Assembly: GCF_002879885.1 (NCBI RefSeq)
Contig: NZ_PNYA01000013.1
Span: forward strand, 122,668-186,667
Direction: 5' to 3'
DNA from: Trinickia dabaoshanensis
GTDB taxonomy: Bacteria > Pseudomonadota > Gammaproteobacteria > Burkholderiales > Burkholderiaceae
DNA length: 64,000 nucleotides
Made by a program: the position numbers and the translations under genes. This document shows positions 1-8,603 of this stretch, one piece after another (position 1 is the first letter of the stretch; the number at the start of each line of letters is the position of its first letter). The notes beneath the pieces were generated by a model. It was not told the DNA's origin. It saw nothing but the letters and a program-made list of their open reading frames with translations, and did not search any database.

Positions 1-9
1 GTGAGCCAT
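1..9 (-). CDS. 5' end of a leftward gene cut by the window edge
   Basis: Only the first three codons (Met-Ala-His) lie in the window. The start is supported by a strong Shine-Dalgarno run (AGGAG, reading leftward, about 6 nt before the ATG) and by a good sigma-70 promoter further right. The product cannot be identified from what is visible. Confidence 0.5.
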
Positions 10-139
10 GACGTCTCCTCTTTTACTCTTCTTCACCCCGCGGGACATCCCCCTCGAGGGCGACGACCCGAATTGAACCGTCCCGAAACCCCTATTGGAG
101 CGGCCGGCCGGCATCCTTCAGCTTATAAAACTTGGGAAG

Positions 140-167
140 AGTATAAGAGCGTTACCCGGGTGGTCAA
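140..167 (-). promoter_or_regulatory. sigma-70-type promoter for the gene leaving the left edge
   Basis: Read leftward, TTGACC (162-167) and TATACT (140-145) are separated by 16 bp. Each hexamer differs from consensus by one base. Transcription would start near 133, giving a leader of about 120 nt before the ATG at 9. I see no riboswitch or attenuator fold in the leader by eye. Confidence 0.55.
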
Positions 168-243
168 GCAGGACAGACCCGGGGCCGCGCCGTGCGGGAC
201 AAGGCCGTCCGGCACGGCGCTCAACGGCGCGTCGTGCCGGCGC

Positions 244-1182
244 TCAGATATTGAACATATCCGAGGGCGCGCCGGCGCGGCGAGCCGCGTCCACTTCGCG
301 CAATGCCTTGACCCAGCGACGGGCCCGCAACCCGAGTTGCGCCTCGATCAACTCGGCGCGGCGCGTGAGCGCGGCATAGGAAATCGCCAGCGCCGGGCCC
401 GAAAACGCGAGCGCGATGCGATTGCCTTCATGCACCTCGGGTAGCGCGATCACGCGGCCGTCGAACGCCGCGTTCAAATGCTTCATGTTGCGTACGAAGC
501 TGGGATGATCGCCGAAGAGATTGATGGTCGCGACGCCGGCGCCGGTCAGGCACGCCCGAACCGCGCGATAGAACGCGACGGTATCGAGCACCGGACCGCG
601 CGCCGTGGCATCGTAAAGATCGATTTGCAGCGCGCCGATCGTGCCGTGATTGGCGCGGTCGTTCACGAAATCCCAGGCGTCGGTCTCGTGCACCGTTAGC
701 CGCGCATCATCGGGCGGCAGGGCGAACATCGTGCGAGCCGCCACGACCACCGCGGGATTGAGTTCCACGGCTTCGACGTGTGCGCGCGGCAAGAAGCGAT
801 AGGCGAACTTGGTCAGCGCCGCCGCGCCGAGACCGAGTTGAACGATGCGTTTCGGTGTTTCCAAGAACAGCAGCCACGCCATCATTTGTTCGGCGTATTC
901 GAGCTCGATTCGATCGGGCTTGTTGATGCGCATCGCACCTTGCACCCACTCGGTGCCGAAGTGCAAATAGCGCACGCCGCGCTCTTCCGAGAAGGTAACC
1001 GGCGCGAAACGCGGTTTGCGCGGCAGCTCGATACGAGGCGCCGTGTCATGTTGCAAGTCGTCGTCCGCGCCGGCGCGCGAGCGCTTACGCTTGCCTTGTT
1101 CGTCGCGAGGGTCGCGCGTGCCGCGTTGGCTGCGTGCGAAAGCGCGCGCTTCAGCCGAAGCGCGCTTGATGAGATCGGTCAT
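244..1182 (-). CDS. spermidine-synthase-like SAM-fold protein
   Basis: A 312-residue protein with a polyamine-synthase/methyltransferase-like Rossmann fold. After a basic, R/K-rich N-terminus (about residues 1-45) it has a nucleotide-binding glycine motif (VQLGLGAA, 114-121), an acidic residue after the next strand (AVELNP, near 138-143) and a strand IDLYDA (187-192) matching the region after the second strand pair in SpeE-like proteins. Family knowledge: many bacterial proteins annotated as spermidine synthase-like keep the fold but not the diamine-binding site, so the substrate is uncertain. It stands alone, about 100 bp from the chemoreceptor gene and in the same direction, so it could be read through from it. 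The start is the first ATG; its ribosome site is weak. Confidence 0.75.
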   Translation of the reverse strand: MTDLIKRASAEARAFARSQRGTRDPRDEQGKRKRSRAGADDDLQHDTAPRIELPRKPRFAPVTFSEERGVRYLHFGTEWVQGAMRINKPDRIELEYAEQMMAWLLFLETPKRIVQLGLGAAALTKFAYRFLPRAHVEAVELNPAVVVAARTMFALPPDDARLTVHETDAWDFVNDRANHGTIGALQIDLYDATARGPVLDTVAFYRAVRACLTGAGVATINLFGDHPSFVRNMKHLNAAFDGRVIALPEVHEGNRIALAFSGPALAISYAALTRRAELIEAQLGLRARRWVKALREVDAARRAGAPSDMFNI

Positions 1183-1288
1183 GGAAAAATGGGTGCGCCC
1201 GTCAGGCGCCGGGTTGAATCGGACGAGAGGATAGCATTGCCGGGGCTGCGCGCCGGCGCGCGCAGCTCCCGGCCGTCATCGCGGCGCG

Positions 1289-2833
1289 TTAGCGGAACAC
1301 GCCGACGGCATCGACGAGACGCGTCGCCTGCTGTTTCAAACTGGCAAGGGCGGCCGTGCTTTGCTCGACGAGCGCCGCGTTTTGCTGCGTGATGTTGTCG
1401 AGCTCGCTCACCGCGCGATCGACTTGCAGCACGCCGGCGCTTTGCTCGCTCGTCGACGAGCTGATTTCGGCGATGAGATCGGACACGCGTTTGACCTGCG
1501 AGACGATGTCGTCCATCGTGCGGCCCGCGTCGTCGACGAGCTTCGCGCCCGAGTCGACCTTCTCGACGCTCGCGTCGATGAGCGACTTGATTTCCTTCGC
1601 GGCGGTCGCGCTGCGTTGGGCCAGGCTGCGCACCTCACCGGCCACGACCGCGAAGCCCCGGCCCTGCTCGCCCGCCCGCGCCGCTTCGACGGCCGCGTTC
1701 AGCGCGAGAATGTTCGTCTGGAATGCGATGCCGTCGATCACGCCGATGATGTCCGCGATCTTGCGCGAGCTGGTCGTGATGTCGTTCATCGTATGCACGA
1801 CTTCCGAAACGGCACGCCCACCCGCCGATGCCGACTCGCTCGCGGTGCTGGAGAGCTGGTTCGCGGCCGACGCCGTCTCCGCATTGCTCTTGACGGTCGA
1901 GGTCATCTGCATCATCGACGACGCGGTCTGCTGCACGCTCGACGCCGCTTGCTCCGTGCGCGAGCTGAGATCGGTGTTGCCTTGCGCGAACTCGTTGATC
2001 GACTGCTGCACGTGACGCACTTGCTCGCTCACGTCATCGACGAGCCAACGGAACATGAGCCCCATCTGATTGACGGTGCGCAACGTCATGCCGATCTCGT
2101 CGACGCGGTCGGCTTCGGCCGATTGCCGCCCTTGCCCGGCAGCGACGTCGAGCGCGTGCTCGCGCAGCCGCTCGAGCGGGCCGGCGATCTGCGCTTCGAG
2201 CCAAAACGACGCGAGCGCACACGCCACGCAGGCCACCGCGCCGAACACCCCGAGTCCCGCACCGCTCGTGCCTGCCGCTGCGGCGGTACCGACGAGCGCG
2301 GCCAGTAGCGCGATCAACGCCGTGCGAATGCGCCAGCGCACCGACATCGTCTTCAGCACGCTCGTCACGCCAAGCAGTCCCTTGCGGACGACGAGTCCCT
2401 TATGAAATGCACGATTGCCCGCGCGCCCTTCGCGAAAATCCGCATAGAGCGCTTCGGCGGCGGCGATCTCTTCGCGCGACGGCTTCGTGCGCACCGACAT
2501 ATAGCCGACCGGCCGGCCGCCTCGCACGACCGGCGTCGCATTCGCCCGCACCCAATAATGATCGCCGTTCTTGCATCGGTTCTTGACGATGGCGGTCCAC
2601 GGTTCGCCGCCCTTGAGGGTCGCCCACATATCGGCAAAGGCTTCCTGCGGCATGTCGGGGTGGCGCACGACGTTGTGCGGCTGACCCTCCAATTCCTCGA
2701 CCGAAAAGCCGCTGACCTCGACGAACGCCGCATTGGCATAGGTGATATAGCTTTGCGCGTCGGTTGTCGACATCAGGGTTGCGTCATCGGACAACTCATA
2801 TTCCCGGCCGGTGACTGGCACGTTGTTGCGCAT
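1289..2833 (-). CDS. methyl-accepting chemotaxis protein with N-terminal PAS domain (Aer-like)
   Basis: A 514-residue chemoreceptor. Residues about 10-120 form a PAS domain (TYANAAF, HPDMP, the latter typical of Aer-type redox/energy sensors). A short double membrane segment at about 165-210 follows, then a HAMP-like linker, and the C-terminal half is the methyl-accepting coiled coil with the CheA/CheW hairpin signature ([10 protein letters not shown]). Such receptors sense intracellular redox state through PAS and signal to CheA. An upstream in-frame ATG at 2875 would add 14 residues; I prefer 2833 because a GAGG-type ribosome site precedes it and the protein then begins like other Burkholderia Aer-type receptors. 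No che genes are nearby, so it is an orphan receptor. Confidence 0.88.
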   Translation of the reverse strand: MRNNVPVTGREYELSDDATLMSTTDAQSYITYANAAFVEVSGFSVEELEGQPHNVVRHPDMPQEAFADMWATLKGGEPWTAIVKNRCKNGDHYWVRANATPVVRGGRPVGYMSVRTKPSREEIAAAEALYADFREGRAGNRAFHKGLVVRKGLLGVTSVLKTMSVRWRIRTALIALLAALVGTAAAAGTSGAGLGVFGAVACVACALASFWLEAQIAGPLERLREHALDVAAGQGRQSAEADRVDEIGMTLRTVNQMGLMFRWLVDDVSEQVRHVQQSINEFAQGNTDLSSRTEQAASSVQQTASSMMQMTSTVKSNAETASAANQLSSTASESASAGGRAVSEVVHTMNDITTSSRKIADIIGVIDGIAFQTNILALNAAVEAARAGEQGRGFAVVAGEVRSLAQRSATAAKEIKSLIDASVEKVDSGAKLVDDAGRTMDDIVSQVKRVSDLIAEISSSTSEQSAGVLQVDRAVSELDNITQQNAALVEQSTAALASLKQQATRLVDAVGVFR

Positions 2834-2998
2834 CGAACAAGACCTCAGAAAGTGTGAAACGGGGCGGCAATCCAATGCGGCGGTTAGCCGCGATGGGTGC
2901 TTACGACCGTTTAACGGCCGCCTTACGAGGAACTTGAGATGTGTTTTACGTGCGGAGGCAACTCATTGCGCACGCAATGGTCCTATTATTTCGATAGA

Positions 2999-3038
2999 CA
3001 AAAAAACCTCCGGGCCGGTATACGCCGACGCGGAGGTT
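2999..3038 (-). terminator. intrinsic terminator downstream of the entericidin gene
   Basis: Read leftward, a 7-bp stem AACCTCC/GGAGGTT (3032-3038 with 3005-3011) is followed directly by a run of seven T (3000-3006, overlapping the end of the stem). It lies about 75 bp past the stop codon of the small lipoprotein gene and would end that transcript before the chemoreceptor gene. Confidence 0.6.
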
Positions 3039-3113
3039 CGATCAGTCGACCTCACAGCCGATTGTCGTTGCTTAATTAAGAGCGCGTAAGTATCAGACTA
3101 AAGCTTTTACCCG

Positions 3114-3251
3114 CTAATCGGAATGGCGCTCCGCCGAGTTGGTGATGGCCTGCCCGCTCTTCGAAATATCCTGGCCGGCACCCGCTACGGTGTGGCAGGC
3201 GGTCAGCCCGAGCGTGCTTGCGAAAACCAAAAGTGCGATGAGTCGTGTCAT
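3114..3251 (-). CDS. entericidin A/B family lipoprotein (45 residues)
   Basis: A very small gene encoding an N-terminal hydrophobic signal segment, a lipobox LTAC with the lipidated Cys at residue 19, then the entericidin signature G-Q-D-I-x-x-x-G-x-A-I ending in a short polar tail. Entericidins are tiny outer- or inner-membrane lipoproteins linked to envelope stress and bacteriolysis. The ATG at 3251 is preceded on the minus strand by an AGGG-type ribosome site, and a T-run terminator follows the gene. Length and composition match the family well. Confidence 0.85.
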   Translation of the reverse strand: MTRLIALLVFASTLGLTACHTVAGAGQDISKSGQAITNSAERHSD

Positions 3252-3416
3252 GAGCGTCCTCCCTTGGCAAGACGAGTCTTCGAATGAATGGCTTGCTAGG
3301 TCTTCAGCAAGCCATATGCCCGAACACCTCTCCTCATCGCCCTTCGTTTTCGTCCGACGAACTAAGCAGGCGTGGCGGTAGGAACGAGGCCCTGATCTCT
3401 ACGCGCCTTGCGCTCT

Positions 3417-4010
3417 TTACGTGCCGGTACCTCCGGTGCCGATGAAATCAGGATCGTTGAAAAACTGCGTCAACAGATCCTGAAAGACAGCGCTCGCCCC
3501 TCGATAGGCGGCCGGAATGGCTATCGCGCCCGCCATCGACGTTCGCCAGCGGCCATGCGCATGCAACACCTTGTCATAGCGAACCTTGTCGCCTCGTTCG
3601 ACGACGAACCGCGCGCTCACTTCGGCATGTCCATCGGCAAGCTGGACAGTGAGCAAGGACGCTTTGATCGTCGAAGCCGCGCCGGCGTCGTAGTTGCCGG
3701 ACGTGGTCAGTTCGTCGCGAATGCCGTCGCTCAAATACGATGCCCACGAACCGCCGTTCGGCGCGGTCAAGGTATAGGCGCGCACGCTGTTGGCCACGTT
3801 AGCGGGGTCGCTACCGGCTTCGACGCGATAGACGGCGCCATGCGCGAGATGCGACAACGATTGCTGGTTGACGATGCTGGACTGATACGGCGGCAGCGGT
3901 CTCGTCACGCAGCCGGCGAACGCGACGACGCATGCGGCCGCGGACGCGAGCACGATGCCACGCCGGAGCTTATGCGCCAGATGCACGACGCGAGGGCTGA
4001 GCGTAGTCAT
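3417..4010 (-). CDS. hypothetical lipoprotein, second gene of a lipoprotein pair
   Basis: A 197-residue exported protein. A hydrophobic segment at about residues 18-32 ends in a lipobox-like FAGC (Cys near 33), so it should be a lipoprotein. The remainder looks like a compact alpha/beta domain with no catalytic motif I recognise. It overlaps the preceding gene by 4 nt (ATGA), implying translational coupling and a joint function with that lipoprotein. The function is unknown; an envelope or cell-surface assembly role is a guess from the context only. Confidence 0.7.
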   Translation of the reverse strand: MTTLSPRVVHLAHKLRRGIVLASAAACVVAFAGCVTRPLPPYQSSIVNQQSLSHLAHGAVYRVEAGSDPANVANSVRAYTLTAPNGGSWASYLSDGIRDELTTSGNYDAGAASTIKASLLTVQLADGHAEVSARFVVERGDKVRYDKVLHAHGRWRTSMAGAIAIPAAYRGASAVFQDLLTQFFNDPDFIGTGGTGT

Positions 4011-4615
4011 TGAGCGATATCCGATGCCTGGTCGATGTTCGCGAGGCCGCGATCGACAACCTGCCTGATCACCGTCGTGAAGGCATCGTGCAGCGGAACG
4101 GGTTTAAGACCCTCGGGCCCCTTCTTGATGCCGACCGTCGTGTAGATGGCGTGATGAACGTCGGCGGTGACCAAGTCATGGCCCGGTTCGAGGTAACTGA
4201 ACTTGCAAACGTAGTTGTCGGTCACGGTATCGCCGGCGAGACCGAATGTCAGTCCCGTCGTGAAGCCCTTCTTGGCTGCATCCGCTTCGGCGACGTTATC
4301 GATCACGATCGACAGCTTGCGGCCGGACGGCACCGGCGTGGCCGATGTCGAACTGAAAAGTCCCGATTTCGTCACATCCTCGATCACATACGCCTTGGTC
4401 GATGCGGTAGCCGTGGCGTTCGCTACGCCATTGGTTCTGAATTCATAAAGCACCTGAATCGGCTGCGGCTCATTCGGCTTTTTGAGGTCGGCGGCGGGTG
4501 TATCGCCCAGCGTCGGATCGACGTAATGCTGCATCGAAACACAAGCCGACAATTGCACCGCGCCGATCGCGATCGAAGCAATGGTCAACAGACGTTTTAT
4601 TTTTGTAAGGTACAT
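4007..4615 (-). CDS. hypothetical lipoprotein, first gene of a lipoprotein pair
   Basis: A 202-residue protein beginning with a basic N-terminus, a hydrophobic stretch (residues about 9-24) and a clean lipobox LSAC with the lipidated Cys at 25. The rest has no motif I can name; alternating short hydrophobic strands suggest a beta-rich domain. A good ribosome site (AGAGGA) precedes the ATG. It overlaps the following gene by 4 nt, so the two form a coupled operon. Divergent to it, across about 335 bp, is the filamentous haemagglutinin-like gene, but no functional link is shown. Confidence 0.7.
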   Translation of the reverse strand: MYLTKIKRLLTIASIAIGAVQLSACVSMQHYVDPTLGDTPAADLKKPNEPQPIQVLYEFRTNGVANATATASTKAYVIEDVTKSGLFSSTSATPVPSGRKLSIVIDNVAEADAAKKGFTTGLTFGLAGDTVTDNYVCKFSYLEPGHDLVTADVHHAIYTTVGIKKGPEGLKPVPLHDAFTTVIRQVVDRGLANIDQASDIAQ

Positions 4616-4950
4616 ACGGTCCTCTGGTCTTATTCACTTGCTAAGTTGCTGTTGGAATGCGCATGCCGCCGCATTCGAATCGAGTCACACTCGTTGCAGG
4701 ACGACACCCGCTTATTACGGCATCGCTGCATGAATCTTGAAGCGCTAATAGCGATGTCGGGCCGATAGACCATCGATTCGTCCCCATTCGTCTACCCGCC
4801 GGCACGCGCCACCATCCGGCGCGATGGCGCGTTTTAACGGGGTTTTGGCGCTGCCGCCCGTGCGGAAATTTCATAATATGAACGGACTATAACGGTCCCT
4901 TCGCGCAAGACACGCGTGCCGGGCACCTTCGGACGATGAGGGTAATCGCA
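4616..4950. other. divergent intergenic region
   Basis: About 335 bp between the leftward lipoprotein pair and the rightward exoprotein gene. A -10-like TATAAC lies at 4888-4893 on the plus strand without a convincing -35. A ribosome site (GAGGG) sits just before 4951. No gene, RNA or repeat is evident. Confidence 0.4.
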
Positions 4951-7575
4951 ATGCTTCTTGCTTTGAGGATGGAACACGCGCGCCACTCGCGTCGCTCGCC
5001 GCTTCAGGTACTTACGCCGTTCTTCCTCGCCATGCCCGGGATGGCATTCGCCGCCGCAGCGCTGCCTCAAGGCGGGCAGTTCGTTGCGGGATCGGGTTCG
5101 ATATCCGGCAATACGACATCGCTCACGATCAATCAAACGTCGAGTCGCGGCGTCGTCGATTGGACGAGCTTTTCCATCGGCAGCGGCAACCGCGTCAGCA
5201 TCGCCAACGGCACCGGCGCCACGCTCAATCGCGTCACCGGCACGACGCCCTCGTCGATTCTCGGCACGCTCACCGCCACTGGCAGCGTCTACTTGATCAA
5301 TCCGCAGGGGGTGGTCATCGGCCAAAGCGGCATCGTCTCCACGGGAGGCCGCTTCGTCGCCTCCTCGCTCGATACCGACAACACGGCGTTCATGAACGGC
5401 GCACCGCTTACGTTTTCGAACGCATCGGGTACCGTCAAAGGCACCGTCGTGAACCTCGGGACGATTTCGTCGAGCGGCGGCGATATCTTCCTGATCACGG
5501 GCAACGAAGTGGATAACAGCGGAACGCTGAGCGCGCCGAAGGGCACAGTCGAACTCGTTGCCGGGCAAAAGGTGTTATTGAACGATTCGACACAGAGCCA
5601 ACAAGTGTTCGTTCAAAGCGGCGGCCACGGCACGGTCGTCAATCGCGGCGCCATCGAAGCGGCGCAAATCAGTCTGCAAGCGGCCGACGGCAACATCTAT
5701 GCATTGGCCGGCACCCACTCGGTGCTGCGCGCGACGGGCACCGCGACACGCGACGGTCACGTCTGGCTCGTCGCCGACACGGGCAGCGTCACGATAGACG
5801 GTTCGACCGTCGCGACAAACGCGAACGGCACCGGCGGCACCGTCGACACGAATGGCGCCACGCTGCATCTCGCAGGCGGGCCGAGCGTGAAGGCCGGTCA
5901 GTGGAATCTCTCCACGCCGAGCCTGACCATCGACAGCCTCTTAGCCCCCGTCTTCCAGGACAACCTCGACGCGGGCACGTCCGTCAACGTTCAAACGACG
6001 GGAGCACAATGCGCAACGGGCGATATCGACGTGGCGTCGAGCATACGTTGGAGCGGCGCGGCATCGCTCACGCTCGGCGCCTATCGTTCATTGACGATCG
6101 AACCGTCCGCAAAGTTGAGCAATACGGGCAACGGCAATTTGATTCTGCGCGCCGACGCGCAAGCGATCGACAACGGCGGGAGCATCACCAACAATGGCAC
6201 GGTGGACTGGTCGGCGAGCCAAGGCGCCGTCAGCCTGTTGCACGACATCAATGGGTTCTACGTTCCCGGCACGCTATCGACCAACGCGGCATGGACCCCA
6301 CCGGTCGACAGCGGGCTCGCCACGCAGATCACGCGCTACAAGCTCATCAATTTTTACAAGGACCTGGCCAGCGTGAATGCCGATCTCGTCGGCAACTATG
6401 CGCTCGGCAGAGACATCGTCGCGACCGGATCGAGCGACGGCTCGTTCGTCCCGATAGGCGACGGGAATACGGCGTTCACAGGGCAGTTCGACGGACGCGG
6501 CCACTCCATCGACTCGCTGACGATGCGGGGCACCGGCCCCCAATCGATCGGCCTGTTCGGAACCCTCGGGGCAAGCGCGATCGTGCGCGATCTGAACGTG
6601 AACGGCAACATCGCCATGGCGCTCGACCCGCAAAGCAACTGGGAGGACGGCATCGAAGGCATCTTGGCCGGCATCAACGAAGGGACGATTTTGCGAGTCA
6701 ATACGTCCGGCAGCGTCTGGGACGTATTTGCCACTCAAAACGTCTCGCTCGCGGGCGGACTCGTTGGCCTGAACACCGGCAAGATCGAGCATTCGAGCAG
6801 CTCGGCGATCTTGAATTCGGGTACCGTGGGCGGCCTCGTCGGCGAGAACGACGGCCTCATCGCGGACTCGCATGCCTCGGGGCAGGTGCAAGGGGCAACC
6901 GCCGTCGTCATCACCGCCGACGGGCCCGCCGGTCTCGTGAGCGATAACCTAGGCACGATCACCCGGTCTTACGCGACCGGCGTGGTAGTAGGCGAATGCA
7001 ACGACTCGCTTTGCGGCGGCGCCGCGGGGCTCGTCTCCGACAACAACGACGGCGTCATCAGCCAATCGTATGAGACGGGCGCCGTCGAGGCCGGCCGCTG
7101 CGCCGCGTTCAGTTGCGGGTATGCCGGGGGGCTGGTGCTGAAAAACACCGGCGCGGTCAGCCAGTCGTACTCGACGGGCCAGGTGATAGCGAACGGCTGC
7201 ATCGATCCGTCCACCTGCGGCTCCGGCGCGGCACTCGTGTACCTGAACGAAGGAAAGATCGATCAATCGTTCGCCACCGGTTTGGTCAGCGGCGGACTCG
7301 TCGACCCGCCTTCGGGCACGCAAGGACAAAGCGCCGGCATTTCGGTGAGCAACACCGGTTCGATCGCAACGAACGTCTACTGGGACAAGCAAACGACCGC
7401 CACCGCGCGCGGTGTCGCGTGGGGCACGCCCGTATCGACTGCAAATGGGCTGACAACCGCGCAAATGTCGAACGCCGCGAATTTCGCGGGCTGGGACTTC
7501 GGCTCGACCGGTGCGTGGGCGATGCCGGCCGGCGCCCATCATCCCGTCTTGCGTTGGCAATTGCAGCCCCAGTAA
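4951..7575 (+). CDS. TpsA-type filamentous haemagglutinin-like exoprotein with GLUG repeats
   Basis: A protein of 874 residues. A long signal peptide (hydrophobic LTPFFLAMPGMAFA before an Ala-rich cleavage site) is followed by a two-partner-secretion domain with the hallmark NPQGV (NPNG-type) turn and a carbohydrate-dependent haemagglutinin region rich in N-x-G-T-I beta-helix turns. The second half holds repeated GLUG-like modules (G-G-L-V-G / G-L-V-S with intervening S-Y-A/S-T-G) and ends in a domain containing NVYWDK. Such proteins are exported by a TpsB outer-membrane pore and act in adhesion. No TpsB gene is next to it, so the partner must lie elsewhere. An alternative ATG at 4936 adds five residues; GAGGG upstream of 4951 favours the latter. 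Confidence 0.82.
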   Translation: MLLALRMEHARHSRRSPLQVLTPFFLAMPGMAFAAAALPQGGQFVAGSGSISGNTTSLTINQTSSRGVVDWTSFSIGSGNRVSIANGTGATLNRVTGTTPSSILGTLTATGSVYLINPQGVVIGQSGIVSTGGRFVASSLDTDNTAFMNGAPLTFSNASGTVKGTVVNLGTISSSGGDIFLITGNEVDNSGTLSAPKGTVELVAGQKVLLNDSTQSQQVFVQSGGHGTVVNRGAIEAAQISLQAADGNIYALAGTHSVLRATGTATRDGHVWLVADTGSVTIDGSTVATNANGTGGTVDTNGATLHLAGGPSVKAGQWNLSTPSLTIDSLLAPVFQDNLDAGTSVNVQTTGAQCATGDIDVASSIRWSGAASLTLGAYRSLTIEPSAKLSNTGNGNLILRADAQAIDNGGSITNNGTVDWSASQGAVSLLHDINGFYVPGTLSTNAAWTPPVDSGLATQITRYKLINFYKDLASVNADLVGNYALGRDIVATGSSDGSFVPIGDGNTAFTGQFDGRGHSIDSLTMRGTGPQSIGLFGTLGASAIVRDLNVNGNIAMALDPQSNWEDGIEGILAGINEGTILRVNTSGSVWDVFATQNVSLAGGLVGLNTGKIEHSSSSAILNSGTVGGLVGENDGLIADSHASGQVQGATAVVITADGPAGLVSDNLGTITRSYATGVVVGECNDSLCGGAAGLVSDNNDGVISQSYETGAVEAGRCAAFSCGYAGGLVLKNTGAVSQSYSTGQVIANGCIDPSTCGSGAALVYLNEGKIDQSFATGLVSGGLVDPPSGTQGQSAGISVSNTGSIATNVYWDKQTTATARGVAWGTPVSTANGLTTAQMSNAANFAGWDFGSTGAWAMPAGAHHPVLRWQLQPQ

Positions 7576-7655
7576 GCGAGTACGAACGCGCGTACCGTGG
7601 CAGCGCGCGATCGCGCCGGTCCGTCAGCGGATCGGCCGACCGGCCGATTAGCCGA

Positions 7656-8183
7656 TTAGCCGGGGCGGCGAAACTCGTTTTCGACCCAGCTTTCCGCGCT
7701 CGCCCTACTGAGCTTGAAGTTCGGCGCCACTTGGACTTGCGCTAGCTGCTCTCCGAAAGCGTTGAGCGCCGTCAGTAGCGCATAGGGCTCGTCCTCGTCG
7801 GGGACGATGTCGAGCGTGATGTCCAAATCGCCTTCGCCCGATGCGGTTGCCACGGTCACTCGCTTGTGCAACTGCGCCCGCAACTGTTGCTCGTGCCGGC
7901 GCAGCACCTCCGTCGCGGTCTTCACGAGCGTATTGAATGCCGAGACATCGAGCGGCTTCGGATCTTTCTTATTGCGGCCCATCGTCCATGGGCCGACGAG
8001 CGCGGGTTCCGGCTCGCCGTCCTTGATCATCTCGACGGCCCAGCCGTCGTCCTCCTCGTTCTTGATCACGCGCGCGGTCCATCCGTTGTCGCGCCATAGA
8101 CCGTCTTCGTGGACCGTTTCGGAAACCTCGGTGTCGGGGCCTTCGGCGGCAAGCTCGGGCGACGGAAGCGATAGATCGTTCAT
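7656..8183 (-). CDS. conserved hypothetical protein (175 residues)
   Basis: An acidic soluble protein with no signal peptide or membrane segment. The first 35 residues are low-complexity and acidic. The centre contains W-T-A-R-V-I and G-W-A-V-E-M strand-like blocks followed by a helix (about 85-115), and the C-terminus has an acidic DLDITLDIVPDEDE stretch. I recognise no catalytic motif. The open frame extends upstream to 8408, but that extension is the remnant of the glycosylase gene, so the true start is the ATG at 8183. It presumably was the original neighbour of the glycosylase gene before the toxin-antitoxin segment came in. Confidence 0.7.
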   Translation of the reverse strand: MNDLSLPSPELAAEGPDTEVSETVHEDGLWRDNGWTARVIKNEEDDGWAVEMIKDGEPEPALVGPWTMGRNKKDPKPLDVSAFNTLVKTATEVLRRHEQQLRAQLHKRVTVATASGEGDLDITLDIVPDEDEPYALLTALNAFGEQLAQVQVAPNFKLSRASAESWVENEFRRPG

Positions 8184-8298
8184 GACACAGTTACTCTTTC
8201 GGGCGGCGCAAACTGCGCGCAATCCGGCGATTCTACCCGTGCATGGCGCGGTGAACGCAGCGCTATGGCCAACGGACAAGGCAAAACTTCGTGTAACT

Positions 8299-8370
8299 GG
8301 ATGCGCGTAATACTGGCTCTGCGCGAGCGAGGCGTCTCCAGGCAAGCTGCCGAGCACGAGCGCGCGCGTG
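8299..8370 (-). pseudogene. 72-bp fragment of the deoxyinosine/uracil-DNA glycosylase gene
   Basis: Positions 8299-8370 match 9923-9994, inside the intact glycosylase gene, at 69 of 72 bases by my count and in the same orientation. Read leftward it still encodes the conserved N-terminal motif L-V-L-G-S-L-P-G with S-Q-Y-Y-A-H-P, with Glu changed to Asp after the Gly. Nothing of the glycosylase is recognisable on either side of it. It marks one edge of the segment carrying the toxin-antitoxin genes. Confidence 0.85.
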
Positions 8371-8580
8371 CAAGCGGGAAGTCGAGTCGACCTGGATACA
8401 ACCCGCACCTGGTCCTAAATAAATCCGCATGCACCGATAAAGCAGCAGTCCCTCGCTAGGATGTCCCGGCCCTACGAACCTGTCTCCGGCCGTAGGACGC
8501 ACGATACCGGCGGACGAGAACCGGGCGCCGCGCTGAAGCGGTTTGCGCAAGAGCGGTTCTCCAGCAAGTTGATTGATTAA

Positions 8581-8599
8581 GTTATGATCGGGTGATAAC
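8581..8599. promoter_or_regulatory. candidate operator/promoter of the toxin-antitoxin operon
   Basis: GTTAT and ATAAC half-sites flank nine bases immediately before the toxin start (8604), forming an imperfect palindrome. A -10-like TATGAT (8583-8588) lies inside it. The HTH antitoxin encoded downstream is the obvious candidate to bind here and autoregulate. The site is too close to the toxin ATG to leave a normal leader, so the main start point may lie upstream. Confidence 0.4.
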
Positions 8600-8603
8600 A
8601 TCA

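Noticed and set aside
2876..3113. Possible small RNA in the gap before the entericidin gene
   Set aside because: Apart from the terminator hairpin, no promoter or structure of an independent RNA could be supported.
8184..8408. N-terminal extension of the 175-residue hypothetical protein to 250 residues
   Set aside because: The extension is the glycosylase gene remnant read in frame, not part of the hypothetical protein.
8461..8520. Inverted repeat around CCTACG / CGTAGG as a mobile-element end
   Set aside because: The stem is only about 6 bp, without matching copy at the other side of the toxin-antitoxin segment and without a transposase.
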